NCBI RefSeq assembly: GCF_007004545.3
Contig: NZ_CP045503.2
Span: forward strand, 3,752,102-3,816,101
Direction of reading: 5' to 3'
Length of the DNA: 64,000 nucleotides
Origin: Shewanella eurypsychrophilus
Lineage (GTDB): Bacteria; Pseudomonadota; Gammaproteobacteria; Enterobacterales; Shewanellaceae
Shown here: piece after piece, positions 30,035-39,665 of the stretch
Numbering within the stretch: the stretch's first letter is position 1
How the letters are laid out: the number at the start of each line of letters is the position of its first letter
Notes under the pieces: generated by a model
Told to the model about the DNA's origin: nothing
The model's input: the letters and a program-made list of their open reading frames with translations, nothing else
The model's database searches: none
Position numbers and translations under genes: made by a program

Positions 30035-30721
30035 TTAGAAAGGCCACCAACTCCCCATAAAGAATGAACTGAGCCATCCAACCTTCTGTACATCAGCAAA
30101 CGTGCCTGTGCCGCTGTATTGAATACGTGCATTAGCGACTCTTGGCGAGTCGATCGTGTTGTCTGGACGTATATCTTGTGAACGTACAACCCCAGTGATT
30201 CGAACAAACTCATCACCATTGTTGATACTTATCCATTTCTCTCCGCGAATGACTAAGTTGCCATTATTGAGAACCTGCATCACATTGGCCGAAATACTGC
30301 CGCTCAAGCTATTACTCTGATCCGCATCAGATTCCCGCTTGGTATTCATACTATCTTTATATTTTAAGTCGATAGGTTGTCCACCTATGGTGATATTGCC
30401 ACCACCGGCATAAATGGGGTCGAGTGATAAATCAGTCCCTTTCTTGATCTCATTGCTGGCACTTTTTGTCGCTTGAGTCTGTTCCATCAAGATAACTGTG
30501 ATGATGTCGCCAACTTTAAGCGCCTTAATATCGGAATAAAGGCTAGATGCTTGGCTGTCTTGATACATAGATCCTGTAGCGGCAATCTTAGTTGGCGGCG
30601 CTTCTGGATATACAGGCGCGTAATAGGGGTCGTCAGGAATGGGCTTTTGGTTACTCGCCGAGCTACATCCCGTTAAGGCAAATGCAGCAATCAAAGACAA
30701 TAGGATTAAGTTGTTACGCAT
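30035..30721 (-). CDS. flgH: Flagellar L-ring lipoprotein FlgH
   Basis: The protein is about 228 residues, with a lipobox (AFALTGCSS) after a short signal peptide. The FlgH core shows [26 protein letters not shown] and [14 protein letters not shown]. It forms the outer-membrane bushing. I choose the ATG giving MRNNLILL because GAGGG lies 6 bases upstream, whereas the ATG two codons earlier abuts that site. Confidence 0.95.
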   Translation of the reverse strand: MRNNLILLSLIAAFALTGCSSASNQKPIPDDPYYAPVYPEAPPTKIAATGSMYQDSQASSLYSDIKALKVGDIITVILMEQTQATKSASNEIKKGTDLSLDPIYAGGGNITIGGQPIDLKYKDSMNTKRESDADQSNSLSGSISANVMQVLNNGNLVIRGEKWISINNGDEFVRITGVVRSQDIRPDNTIDSPRVANARIQYSGTGTFADVQKVGWLSSFFMGSWWPF

Positions 30722-30731
30722 GATCATCCCT

Positions 30732-31520
30732 CTACAGATTTTGATTCACGTAAGAAAGCATCTGATCAACTGCTGAAATCACCTTAGAGTTCATCTCATA
30801 GATCCGCTGACTCTCGATCAAGTTCACCAGCTCTTCAGTCACATTAACATTGGAAGTCTCCAATGCACCTTGACGAATTGCCCCCATACCATCGAGAGAG
30901 GCTGTACCTTGGATCGGTGTACCACTGGCACCCGTCTCTAAGTACATGTTTTGCCCCATAGGATCTAACCCGCTCGGATTGATAAAATCTGACATGGTTA
31001 ACTGACCAACAATGGTGTTTTCTGCGGTTCCAGGGGTCTTCACTGAGACCTCACCTTCAGCCGAAACAGTAATACTGCTCGCATTGTCAGGAATGGTGAT
31101 CGATGGCTGCACAACATAACCCGAACCTGGAGTCACTATTTGTCCTGTATCGTCCAAGGTAAACTGACCATTTCGTGTATAAGCAGCTGTACCATCAGGT
31201 AATTGAATTTCAAAAAAACCAGGGCCCTCTACCATCAGATCCAAGGAGTTATCCGTGGTTAACATATTACCTTGGGTAAATACTTTTTGTGTCGCAACGA
31301 CCTTAGTACCTGCCCCAATATTGAGACCATTAGGCAACTTAGTATTTGACGCACTGATCCCACCAGCCTGATTAACGGTTTGATAGAGCAGATCTTCAAA
31401 AACCGCTCTACTCTTCTTGTATCCAACCGTACTAGCGTTTGCGACATTGTTAGAGATCACAGCGATATCTGTCTGCTGGGCATCGAGGCCAGTCTTACTA
31501 ATCCATAAAGCGGGATGCAT
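30732..31520 (-). CDS. flgG: Distal rod protein FlgG
   Basis: The 262-residue protein has the rod N-terminal motif ([34 protein letters not shown]) and C-terminal motif ([33 protein letters not shown]). The length and the distal-rod insert are typical. It lies between flgF and flgH with very short gaps. Confidence 0.97.
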   Translation of the reverse strand: MHPALWISKTGLDAQQTDIAVISNNVANASTVGYKKSRAVFEDLLYQTVNQAGGISASNTKLPNGLNIGAGTKVVATQKVFTQGNMLTTDNSLDLMVEGPGFFEIQLPDGTAAYTRNGQFTLDDTGQIVTPGSGYVVQPSITIPDNASSITVSAEGEVSVKTPGTAENTIVGQLTMSDFINPSGLDPMGQNMYLETGASGTPIQGTASLDGMGAIRQGALETSNVNVTEELVNLIESQRIYEMNSKVISAVDQMLSYVNQNL

Positions 31521-31530
31521 AATATAACTC

Positions 31531-32274
31531 CTAGCTAACGCGCATTAATGAAGATGAGGCTTTATCCATATCTTCTGCTGTTTTCATCATTTTGACTTGC
31601 ATCTCAAACTGACGTTGAATATCAATTAAGTTCACCATCTCATCGACAGCATTGACGTTACTTCCCTCAACGGCGCCACTTTCTACGCCTACCGAGGGAT
31701 CTGCGGCAGCATTTTCACCAGACATCAACCTAAATAGGCCATCTGAGCCACGCATTAAATTCTGATTTCCTGGGTTGACGAGTTTAATTCGGCCGACCTC
31801 TTCTATTACCTCAGCCGTTGAACCTAACGGCCTGACTGAAATAATTCCATCTTGCGCAATTTCGATTTTCTCTATCGGTAGCGGCAACACAATCGGGCCA
31901 GCATCACCCATAATGGGGTTACCACGGTCATTACGTAGCACACCTGTGGTATCAAAGCTTAAACTGCCAGAGCGGGTATAGGCTTCACCACCATCGGCTG
32001 CTTGAACGGCAATCCATCCATCGCCTTTAACGGCAATATCAAGGTCTCTTCCCGTCGTTTTTATCGGACCAGAGGTAAAATCAGCTGAAGGATTTTCTGT
32101 CATAGCAAACACCCGAGTAGGTAATCCTTCTCCAAAGGCTTGCATAGAGCGCGCTTGCTCAATATCGGCTTTAAAGCCATCTGTGCTGGCATTGGCTAAA
32201 TTATTTGCACGAACAGCCAGCGAATTCATACTCTGCTTAGCACCACTCATTGCAACATAGAGAAGTTTATCCAC
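31531..32274 (-). CDS. flgF: Proximal rod protein FlgF (GTG start)
   Basis: The 247-residue protein begins (V/M)DKLLYVAMSGAKQSMNSL, the normal FlgF start. The initiation codon is GTG, with GGAGG 5 bases upstream. An in-frame start 16 codons earlier would add residues foreign to the family and would begin right at the sigma-54 promoter. The C-terminus has the rod motif SNVNAVDEMVNLIDIQRQFEMQVKMM. It heads the flgFGHI unit. Confidence 0.95.
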   Translation of the reverse strand: MDKLLYVAMSGAKQSMNSLAVRANNLANASTDGFKADIEQARSMQAFGEGLPTRVFAMTENPSADFTSGPIKTTGRDLDIAVKGDGWIAVQAADGGEAYTRSGSLSFDTTGVLRNDRGNPIMGDAGPIVLPLPIEKIEIAQDGIISVRPLGSTAEVIEEVGRIKLVNPGNQNLMRGSDGLFRLMSGENAAADPSVGVESGAVEGSNVNAVDEMVNLIDIQRQFEMQVKMMKTAEDMDKASSSLMRVS

Positions 32275-32322
32275 TGATTCCTCCGTCAATCTTTTGCTTA
32301 AAACGTCTGATAAGATAAACAA

Positions 32323-32339
32323 AGCAAAGATTGTGCCAG
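32323..32339 (-). promoter_or_regulatory. Sigma-54 promoter of flgFGHI
   Basis: The minus strand reads CTGGCACAATCTTTGC, a near-consensus element with exact spacing, about 50 bases upstream of the flgF GTG. Confidence 0.87.
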
Positions 32340-32400
32340 AAATAAAGTGGTTTCTTGACGGTCTGTCAGTGACTCTGCACGGTAGGAGTTTTTAAAGCGG

Positions 32401-32428
32401 AAAAGCATTGCCGGGCGGCAATGCTTTT
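32401..32428 (-). terminator. Terminator downstream of the second flgE
   Basis: A perfect 12-bp stem AAAAGCATTGCC/GGCAATGCTTTT with loop GGGC lies 20 bases past the stop codon. It separates flgBCDE-E from flgFGHI. Confidence 0.85.
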
Positions 32429-32447
32429 AATCAGTCTATCGACAAAA

Positions 32448-33809
32448 TTAACGTATCTGCAGTATGGTTTGCTGCAAGGTGTTATTCACCTCAAGTGTCC
32501 TTGAGTTTGCTTGGAAGTTACGCTGAGCAGAGATAAGGTCCACCAGCTCAGTGGTCAAATCTACGTTCGACTGCTCCAGCGCCGATGAGCGAATACTACC
32601 AAAGGTGCCACTGTTAGCTTCGCCTGCAAGTGGAGTCCCTGAATCTAAACTCGCCTTCCAGGACGTATTACCCACTTGAGTCAACCCTTGCTCATTTGGG
32701 AAGCGGGCTAAAGCCACTCGCGCTAAAGCGACAGTTGAACCATTGCTGTAACTGGCGTTGACTAAACCATCAGCGCCAACTTCCACATTGGTCAAACGCC
32801 CCACTGTTGTGCCATCTTGACTCAATTCTGTGACTTCAAATGAGGAGGCATATTGCGTGGGATTATTAAACCCTACGGTCAAAGTCTGGGTACCATCGGT
32901 ACCAGGACCCAACACGTTTGCTCCAGCAACACCTAATGACTCGGTTTTTATCACTGCAGGATCACTTCCTATATAGGAGCCGGTATCATTAAACTTAACA
33001 ACAGACCCCTTCCAACCACCTGCAGTTACCGCATTGGCTGGTGTATCCGGTGTGCCATCGGCATTGGTATCTGTTTGATAAACTCCTGCAGGCCCATCTA
33101 AATCAACCTGCTTACCGTCTACAGCATAAAACGCCACCCAGTTACTCTCACCAGTGTAAGCAGCATTGGGGGGGCGTACAAAATAGGTGGTCATAATATG
33201 TGGCTCACCAAGCGAGTCATACATGGTGACTGCGGTCGAGTTATTGTATGTAGAGCGATCGGCTGGATCAAATAAAGCCGGATCTAAAGGCGAGTCTCCT
33301 GCATTAAGGTTCATCTGAAGATCGATATTTCCGGTCATCTGAGGGCTACCAGCAGTATCTGGGATCGCCACAGGTTTAGTCGTCGTTAAACTGACCGAGG
33401 TCGAGTTGCCATCTTTATCAACCGGAAATGTCTGCAGGAAATTACCTTGAGAATCCACAAGGTAATTACTCGAGTCAACTTTAAATGCCCCGGCTCTGGT
33501 AAAGGACTGATCCTTTCCACTGAGGTCTGAGGAGGTCACAAAGAAGCCGCCGCCATTAATCGCCATATCAAGCGCATTATTCGTAAACTGTAAACTGCCT
33601 TGATGAAATTGCTGGGCAACCTGACTTGTTGTTGCGCCGCCACCGACAGCGGTTTTACTGTTAGAAAAAATAGAGTTGGCATACACATCGGCAAACTCGG
33701 CACGTGACTCTTTAAAGCCGATGCTATTTACGTTAGCGATATTGTTTGCAGTGGTATTGAGATCTTTCTGAGCAGAAGAAATTCCACTCAACGCAATGTT
33801 AAAGGACAT
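32448..33809 (-). CDS. flgE: Flagellar hook protein FlgE, downstream copy
   Basis: The 453-residue protein has the FlgE N-terminus (MSFNIALSGISSAQKDLNTTANNIAN) and C-terminus (LEQSNVDLTTELVDLISAQRNFQANSRTLEVNNTLQQTILQIR). It is very similar to the adjacent upstream copy over the whole length. The visible differences fall mainly around residues 150-170 and 235-290, the exposed part of the hook. Both copies are intact. This copy follows the heptamer array and has no clear flagellar promoter of its own. Confidence 0.96.
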   Translation of the reverse strand: MSFNIALSGISSAQKDLNTTANNIANVNSIGFKESRAEFADVYANSIFSNSKTAVGGGATTSQVAQQFHQGSLQFTNNALDMAINGGGFFVTSSDLSGKDQSFTRAGAFKVDSSNYLVDSQGNFLQTFPVDKDGNSTSVSLTTTKPVAIPDTAGSPQMTGNIDLQMNLNAGDSPLDPALFDPADRSTYNNSTAVTMYDSLGEPHIMTTYFVRPPNAAYTGESNWVAFYAVDGKQVDLDGPAGVYQTDTNADGTPDTPANAVTAGGWKGSVVKFNDTGSYIGSDPAVIKTESLGVAGANVLGPGTDGTQTLTVGFNNPTQYASSFEVTELSQDGTTVGRLTNVEVGADGLVNASYSNGSTVALARVALARFPNEQGLTQVGNTSWKASLDSGTPLAGEANSGTFGSIRSSALEQSNVDLTTELVDLISAQRNFQANSRTLEVNNTLQQTILQIR

Positions 33810-33900
33810 GGTTTACCTATATTCAATCGATTACGACAGGCAGAAATTTCTACCAAATTCAATTCATAACAGCAGGCAATGGAGAATCTCCATCGACATG

Positions 33901-34030
33901 TAAGTTTTAAGTTTTAAGTTTTAAGTTTTAAGTTTTAAGTTTTAAGTTTTAAGTTTTAAGTTTTAAGTTTTAAGTTTTAAGTTTTAAGTTTTAAGTTTTA
34001 AGTTTTAAGTTTTAAGTTTTAAGTTTTAAG
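33901..34030. repeat. Perfect heptanucleotide array (AAAACTT)18.6
   Basis: The array is 130 bases of uninterrupted TAAGTTT units; on the minus strand the units are CTTAAAA. I found no mismatch in any unit, so the array is young or actively homogenised. It lies between the two flgE genes, right after the hairpin of the upstream copy. The unit differs by one base from the CTTGAAA units of the array near fliE. Confidence 0.97.
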
Positions 34031-34060
34031 CAGGTATTGCCACGCGGCAACACCTGCTTA
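34027..34060 (-). terminator. Hairpin downstream of the first flgE
   Basis: A strong stem TAAGCAGGTATTGCC/GGCAACACCTGCTTA with loop ACGC lies 11 bases past the stop. On the minus strand it runs into the CTTAAAA array rather than a T-run, so it may act as an mRNA 3' stabiliser or attenuator instead of a full terminator. Confidence 0.6.
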
Positions 34061-34071
34061 AATAAGCATCA

Positions 34072-35436
34072 CTATCTGATCTGCAGTATGGTCTGCTGCA
34101 AGGTGTTATTCACCTCAAGTGTCCTTGAGTTTGCTTGGAAATTACGCTGAGCAGAGATAAGGTCCACCAGCTCAGTCGTCAAATCTACGTTCGACTGCTC
34201 CAGCGCCGATGAGCGGATACTGCCGAAGGTGCCGCTGTTGGCTTCACCCGCAAGCGCAGGACCTGAATCTAAACTGGCCTTCCAAGAAGTGTTCCCCACT
34301 TGAGTTAAGCCCTGTTCATTGGCAAAACGTGCCAATGCGACTCGCGCAAGCGCAACGGTGGAGCCGTTACTGTAGCTGGCATTGACGAGGCCATCGGCAC
34401 CCACTTCTACATTGGTCAAACGACCAACCGTAGTACCATCTTGACTCAGCTCAGTCACTTCAAAAGTGGATGCGTATTGTGTTGGGTTATTAAAATCAAT
34501 CGTTAAGGTCTGGGTCCCATCTGTACCTGGGCCAAGAACTCCCGCACCAGCGACGCCGAGCTGTACTGTCGTGATGGTTGCTGGATCTGTTGTGGTATGA
34601 GCGCCAGTATCATTAAACTTAATCACCGCGCCTTCCCAACCACCGGCGGTTACAGCAGAAGTACCGATAACATCAGCCACACCATCACCTGTGGTATCTT
34701 GATCGTAAACACCCGCAGCGCCAGCTAAATCTACTTGTTTTCCATCGACTGCATAAAACGCGACCCAGTTACTCTCACCGGTATAGGCTGCATCCGGCGG
34801 GCGTACAAAGTAAGTAGTCATAATATGTGGTTCACCTAAAGAGTCATACATGGTGACTGCTGTAGAGTTGTTATAGGTATCACGATCGGCTGGATCAAAC
34901 AGCGCAGGATCTAAGGTGGAATCCCCCGCATTGAGATTCATCTGAATACTGATATTTTCAGTTTTTTGCGGACTACCAGCGGTATCAGGGATCCTAACGG
35001 GTTTAGTCGTCGTCAAACTCACGGATGTAGAGTTACCATCTTTATCCACTGGAAACGTTTGTAGATAGTTCCCCTGTGAATCGACAAGGTAATTTCCTGA
35101 ATCGACTTTAAACGCACCCGCTCGAGTAAAAGAGTGGTCTTTGGCCTCTAGATCAGAGGAGGTCACGAAGAAGCCGCCACCGTTAATCGCCATATCTAAT
35201 GCGTTATTGGTAAACTGTAAGCTACCTTGATGGAATTGCTGAGCAACCTGGCTCGTTGTAGCACCACCACCAACTGCAGTTTTGCTGTTAGCAAAGATAG
35301 AGTTAGCATACACATCGGCAAATTCGGCACGAGATTCCTTAAAGCCGATGCTATTCACGTTAGCAATATTGTTTGCTGTTGTATTTAGGTCTTTCTGCGC
35401 TGCAGAAATACCACTCAATGCAATATTAAACGACAT
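34072..35436 (-). CDS. flgE: Flagellar hook protein FlgE, upstream copy
   Basis: The 454-residue hook protein is in the normal position after flgD, so this copy is the likely ancestral one. It differs from the downstream copy in the central region (for example DSTLDPALF versus DSPLDPALF, AGAAGVYDQDTTGD versus DGPAGVYQTDTNAD). The termini needed for assembly are practically identical. The hook joins the rod to the filament, and FliK controls its length. Most relatives carry a single flgE. Confidence 0.96.
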   Translation of the reverse strand: MSFNIALSGISAAQKDLNTTANNIANVNSIGFKESRAEFADVYANSIFANSKTAVGGGATTSQVAQQFHQGSLQFTNNALDMAINGGGFFVTSSDLEAKDHSFTRAGAFKVDSGNYLVDSQGNYLQTFPVDKDGNSTSVSLTTTKPVRIPDTAGSPQKTENISIQMNLNAGDSTLDPALFDPADRDTYNNSTAVTMYDSLGEPHIMTTYFVRPPDAAYTGESNWVAFYAVDGKQVDLAGAAGVYDQDTTGDGVADVIGTSAVTAGGWEGAVIKFNDTGAHTTTDPATITTVQLGVAGAGVLGPGTDGTQTLTIDFNNPTQYASTFEVTELSQDGTTVGRLTNVEVGADGLVNASYSNGSTVALARVALARFANEQGLTQVGNTSWKASLDSGPALAGEANSGTFGSIRSSALEQSNVDLTTELVDLISAQRNFQANSRTLEVNNTLQQTILQIR

Positions 35437-35563
35437 AATTCACCTCGATATCAATTCATGTTAAAGGTCAATATCCTATTAACCCCTCTAGCTATCCTTA
35501 CATCACCTTGTCTCTATTTTCAGAACAAGGTGTATTTATCTTTCCATAACACCTGAATTTTGT

Positions 35564-36382
35564 TTACGTTTCCGATACAGCTAATACATCACCAATCTTA
35601 ATACCGCCAACGCCCCTCAAATTGAGAATCGCACCAGTGCTTGCAGTACCTAAAGAAACACTCGTAACATGTGCATAGGTCGACACAGGCAACTCTTCAC
35701 TCGTACCATCGACTCGCCCGGTGGCTTTTATGGAGTAGTTGCCACTGGCAACAGGTTCACCATTCTTATCTAAACCATCCCAGGAAACATCGATATTGCC
35801 ACCCGCGCTGCCATCAATGGTGAAGGTCTTCACTAACTGGCCTTTCTCATCTTCAATTCGAACTGCAATACTTTCTATGGTTTCAGGCGTACTGATAATC
35901 CCTTTTAAAGAAGGATCTTCTGCCGATATATGACCGGTATCCGATGGGATTAATACTTTCTGCCCTACTAAGCCTGAAGCCTGTAGAGCCTGACTCGACG
36001 TCATCACTGAATTCAAGGTTTTGATCTCATCATTGAGATTATTGATGCCATCTACGGTTGAAAATGAAGCCATCTGTGCGATCATCTGATCGTTATCGAC
36101 AGGTTTAAATGGGTCTTGCATTGATAACTGCTGACTCAATAGCGAAAAGAAATCCTCTTGAGTCAGTTCTTGATTATTTGCCTCAGGTATTGATGACTCA
36201 TCAGGCAAGCGGATCCCATCAATAAATGGGTTCCCCGTTGTCGAGGTTTCCTCAGCAGACTGAGTCGTTGCCGCCTGTATTGCAGCAGATGTTGCCTGCT
36301 GGGATGGACCTGTGTTCTGCGAAGATACAGAGGTTTGTCCTGCAAGGGCTTGAGTATTATTAAGTGGGTTAATGAGGCTCAC
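35564..36382 (-). CDS. flgD: Hook capping protein FlgD
   Basis: The 272-residue protein has a Gln/Ser/Thr-rich N-terminus, the conserved LTQEDFFSLLSQQLSMQDPFKPVDNDQMIAQMASFSTVDGI-type block (about residues 75-115) and a C-terminal FlgD-Ig/tudor-like domain (VSWDGLDKNGEPVASGNYSI). FlgD caps the growing hook and is then replaced. It is normal in size and place. Confidence 0.96.
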   Translation of the reverse strand: MSLINPLNNTQALAGQTSVSSQNTGPSQQATSAAIQAATTQSAEETSTTGNPFIDGIRLPDESSIPEANNQELTQEDFFSLLSQQLSMQDPFKPVDNDQMIAQMASFSTVDGINNLNDEIKTLNSVMTSSQALQASGLVGQKVLIPSDTGHISAEDPSLKGIISTPETIESIAVRIEDEKGQLVKTFTIDGSAGGNIDVSWDGLDKNGEPVASGNYSIKATGRVDGTSEELPVSTYAHVTSVSLGTASTGAILNLRGVGGIKIGDVLAVSET

Positions 36383-36395
36383 TTGTTACCTCCTA

Positions 36396-36809
36396 TTATT
36401 TGCCAATTCTTAGAGTTTGCTGCAGCATTGATTTTGCTGCCTCAGCGACCTGAACATTCATTTGATAAGAGCGAGATGCTGAAATCATATTTGCCATCTC
36501 CTCCATCACATTGACATTAGGTTTATAGATAAAGCCATCCGTATCAGCCATTGGGTGATTCGGTGAAAACTCTTTTTGTAACGGTGCATCACTTTCTACA
36601 ATGCCTTTGACTACTACAGACTGAGATGACTGCTGTTGATTTGCCTTCGCCATCTCAGCTTCAAAAATAGGATGACGAGCACGGTAAGTCTTATCAATAC
36701 TGCTTGAAACCGAATCTGCATTAGCGATATTACTCGCCGTCGTATTCAATCTTACTGATTGAGCCGCCATACCAGAGCCTGAAACATTAAAAATATTAAA
36801 TAAACTCAT
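36396..36809 (-). CDS. flgC: Proximal rod protein FlgC
   Basis: The 137-residue protein has the rod N-terminus (MSLFNIFNVSGSGMAAQSVRLNTTASNIANA) and the ending NVNVMEEMANMISASRSYQMNVQVAEAAKSML. It is two bases from flgB and 13 from flgD, in one operon. Confidence 0.97.
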   Translation of the reverse strand: MSLFNIFNVSGSGMAAQSVRLNTTASNIANADSVSSSIDKTYRARHPIFEAEMAKANQQQSSQSVVVKGIVESDAPLQKEFSPNHPMADTDGFIYKPNVNVMEEMANMISASRSYQMNVQVAEAAKSMLQQTLRIGK

Positions 36810-36811
36810 GA

Positions 36812-37210
36812 TTAATCACCTCTTAACGCCTTCTTCAAACCTGAAAACTTACTGTCAAGAAAACCGAGCGACATCTGATATTCAAGTGCGTTCTGCATAA
36901 ACTCTGTTTGCTCTTTTTGCATCTCAACAGTGTTGCCATCGCCAGTATCTGGTTGGTCCGGCACTCGATAACCGATATTCTGTTGCGATAAAGCTTTTAA
37001 ATCAAAATGCTTACTATCGCTACGACTCATAGATAAACCGCCTTGTCGACTCGTCGCAGCTTGAAATGCTTTATCGAAATCAATATCTCGAGCCTTATAA
37101 TGTGGAGTATCGGCATTAGCAATATTGGAAGATATAACTTCGGCACGTTGGGAACGGATCCCAAGAGTGTATTGATGCACTCCTAATGCTTTATCAAAAT
37201 TAATCGCCAT
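36812..37210 (-). CDS. flgB: Proximal rod protein FlgB
   Basis: The protein is about 132 residues, with MAINFDKALGVHQYTLGIRSQRAEVISSNIANADTPHYKARD as the typical FlgB start; GGAGG lies 7 bases before this ATG. The C-terminus has the KEQTEFMQNALEYQMSLGFL rod motif. It is the first gene of flgBCDE and has a sigma-54 promoter about 35 bases upstream. Confidence 0.96.
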   Translation of the reverse strand: MAINFDKALGVHQYTLGIRSQRAEVISSNIANADTPHYKARDIDFDKAFQAATSRQGGLSMSRSDSKHFDLKALSQQNIGYRVPDQPDTGDGNTVEMQKEQTEFMQNALEYQMSLGFLDSKFSGLKKALRGD

Positions 37211-37243
37211 AAAATTGCCTCCTGAACTCAATGCAATAAATAA

Positions 37244-37260
37244 AGCAATTCTTATGCCAA
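37244..37260 (-). promoter_or_regulatory. Sigma-54 promoter of flgBCDE
   Basis: The minus strand reads TTGGCATAAGAATTGC with exact 12-base spacing, leaving a leader of about 20-25 bases before the flgB ATG. Confidence 0.84.
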
Positions 37261-37545
37261 AAAGTATGGGTTCAAGAATGAAATCTGACTCGATATAGAA
37301 AGGGGATATCCGCTAACAGCAGCAAATTAGCTGCGTGAAGTACGCAATAATAGTATTAAGCACGTATGGCTAAAGGGGGCAAAGATCAAAGAAGAAGATT
37401 TTAATTAAAAGTGAGCAAGTTCGGTTACATGCAAACGAGTAAAGCGCCAAAATGACTAATTTGAGCAAGCAATACTGTTCTAGATGAGGGGCTGAAAACC
37501 GCTAGCCTTGGCGACTAGACGGTACTGAGAACACCAGCGAAAGCC
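37261..37545. other. Gap between flgB promoter and cheR
   Basis: I see no gene, RNA or strong hairpin here. A weak bulged stem (ACCGCTAG/CTAGACGGT) at about 37498-37525 may be a poor terminator for cheR. Confidence 0.4.
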
Positions 37546-38379
37546 TTACGTCTTTCTTTGATAGTAGATGCCGGGGTTACATCGAATCATGTCAAACTCT
37601 TCAGTTAAGCCTGCAATAGACTCAGAAGCACCAAGAAAAAGTATCCCTTTTGGGTTTAAAGCGGCAGCAAATTGCCGCAAAATTTTTGCCTTTGCCTCAG
37701 GGGCAAAATAGATCAGAACATTCCGACAAAAAATAATGTCAAATTTACCTAGCAAGGTATAACTTTCAAGCAGATTATGTGCCCTAAAGTTAACAAATTT
37801 TTTGACATTGTCCTTAATAACCATAGTGCCAGAGTCTGTGGAATCAAAAAACTGACGCTTTCTCTGATCTGATAACCCTCGACCTAAGGCTAAATTGTCA
37901 TATTCGCCATTTTTACACTTCTCTAGCATAGAGGGTGACAAATCTGTGGCTAGGATTGTTGCGCTGCCAGGTAAGGTTCCGGGACGCTTCTGTTGGTATT
38001 CCAAAATAGTCATACCCAATGAGTAAGGTTCCTGCCCTGATGAACAAGCGGCAGACCAAATTTTAAGTGGCCGACCTAATCTTGAATATTCAGGTAAAAG
38101 GGCACTGGATAGCAATTCAAAAGGGTAACGGTCTCTGAACCATAAGGTCTCATTAGTCGTCATAGCATCTATGACTTCAGCCCTAAGTTTACGCTCAGTT
38201 GGCTTCATTGAATGCTTAACAACCTCAGAAAGTGATGGGAGATTATATTTTCCCATCAGAGGTGCCAATCGACTGCGCACAAGATACTGCTTATTATCCC
38301 CCAACACGATACCACTGTGTTGCTCCAGAAATAATCTAAATTGCGTGTACTCAGTTTCAGCGAGTGTTTTATTTGGCAC
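37546..38379 (-). CDS. cheR: Chemotaxis methyltransferase CheR
   Basis: The 277-residue protein has an N-terminal CheR helical domain and a SAM-dependent methyltransferase domain, with KIWSAACSSGQEPYSLGM as the SAM-binding motif and IIFCRNVLIYFAPEAKAKIL. It methylates glutamates of chemoreceptors. Its location next to cheV and flgB is the standard polar-flagellum arrangement. No VxR pentapeptide-binding anomalies are judged here. Confidence 0.95.
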   Translation of the reverse strand: MPNKTLAETEYTQFRLFLEQHSGIVLGDNKQYLVRSRLAPLMGKYNLPSLSEVVKHSMKPTERKLRAEVIDAMTTNETLWFRDRYPFELLSSALLPEYSRLGRPLKIWSAACSSGQEPYSLGMTILEYQQKRPGTLPGSATILATDLSPSMLEKCKNGEYDNLALGRGLSDQRKRQFFDSTDSGTMVIKDNVKKFVNFRAHNLLESYTLLGKFDIIFCRNVLIYFAPEAKAKILRQFAAALNPKGILFLGASESIAGLTEEFDMIRCNPGIYYQRKT

Positions 38380-38520
38380 CTAAATATCCTAATATCAATT
38401 AAATAGCTATGACAATGTAACCAAACTCAGCATAACGAAAACAAGTTGGAGCGCAGTCTTATACACGAGTAAGGTGTAAGAAACAAATTAATATATACAC
38501 TGCACTCTCACTAATTAACA

Positions 38521-39441
38521 TTATAGACTCAAATGCTTATTTACTGCTGCTGCAAGTTCATCTGGATTAAATTTAGCAATGAAATCATTTGCACCCACCT
38601 TTTCAACCATTGCCTGATTAAACACGCCACTTAACGATGTATGAAGTACGACTTTAATATCCTTAAGCTTTGGATTATCTCTAATTTCTGCAGTTAAAGT
38701 GTAGCCGTCCATCTCAGGCATCTCAATATCTGAAATAATTAAAGGGATCTCAGTGGCGACATTATCCATCTCTTTAGCAATTTTATTCAGCTTATCGAGT
38801 GCATCTCTACCATCAATAGCCGTATCAATCTGCAGACCCAAAGAAGATAATGCTCTGATTATCTGTTTACGCGCCACCGCCGAATCATCAATCACCATGA
38901 TGTGGAAATGCTTTTCTCGATCGATCGTCAGAATTTCATCAAGTTCTTTACTAATTTCAGTTTTAACTGGAGATATTTGATCGAGAATTTTTTCAACATC
39001 AAGAATTTCGACTAACTCTCCCTCAATTTCAGTTACCGCCGTTAAATATGAATTTCTGCCCGCTCCCTGAGGTGGAGGCAGAATCGCTTCCCAATTCATA
39101 TTGATAATGCGTTCTACTGATCTAACTAAAAACCCCTGCACACTGCGGTTATATTCAGAGATAATGATAAAACATCCTTCGGTGTTCTCGATAGGACGGC
39201 CACCTGTTGCTGCACTCAAATCGATCACTGAAATAGTTTTACCGCGAATATGCGCGACACCTCTCACAGTGGGGTTTAACTTGGGCAAGCTAGTAAGAGG
39301 TGGGCATTGCAACACCTCTTTCACTTTAAATACATTGATACCGAACCTTTGACGACCATTTAGTTTAAATAGCAAAAGCTCTAAACGGTTTTGCCCGACT
39401 AACTGTGTTCGTTTATTCACTGAATCGAGAATACTTGACAT
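38521..39441 (-). CDS. cheV: Chemotaxis coupling protein CheV
   Basis: The 306-residue protein consists of a CheW-like domain (about residues 18-155) fused to a receiver domain (about 178-306) with phospho-Asp238 in LIISDIEMPEMDGY. It couples receptors to CheA and may act as a phosphate sink. It is upstream of cheR on the same strand, with a 141-base gap. Confidence 0.95.
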   Translation of the reverse strand: MSSILDSVNKRTQLVGQNRLELLLFKLNGRQRFGINVFKVKEVLQCPPLTSLPKLNPTVRGVAHIRGKTISVIDLSAATGGRPIENTEGCFIIISEYNRSVQGFLVRSVERIINMNWEAILPPPQGAGRNSYLTAVTEIEGELVEILDVEKILDQISPVKTEISKELDEILTIDREKHFHIMVIDDSAVARKQIIRALSSLGLQIDTAIDGRDALDKLNKIAKEMDNVATEIPLIISDIEMPEMDGYTLTAEIRDNPKLKDIKVVLHTSLSGVFNQAMVEKVGANDFIAKFNPDELAAAVNKHLSL

Positions 39442-39501
39442 AATGCGCTTTGCCTTGTCGTCTTGTAAAAATGTTACCTAGCCCCATTAATTTATTCGGT
39501 C

Positions 39502-39518
39502 TAGGCATACTAATTGCT
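39502..39518 (+). promoter_or_regulatory. Sigma-54 promoter of flgA
   Basis: The sequence TAGGCATACTAATTGCT has GG-N10-GC spacing. The T at the start of consensus TGGCA is an A here. It lies about 150 bases upstream of the flgA ATG, in the divergent gap with cheV. Confidence 0.65.
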
Positions 39519-39665
39519 TACTTATTTGATAAGTAGTAAATATCTCACAACTTGACCTTAGTTCGTCAAGATTATGACGCCATAGCAAAATATTTGTTTT
39601 GGCGAAAATTTCGGTCACTAAGAAAGTATAGGTGCAATCTAGCTCATCAAGCTAGTCTATTCATT

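Noticed and set aside
33845..33865. TTGGTAGAAATTTCTGC as a sigma-54 promoter for the second flgE
   Set aside because: GG and GC are 13 rather than 12 bases apart, which RpoN does not usually accept.
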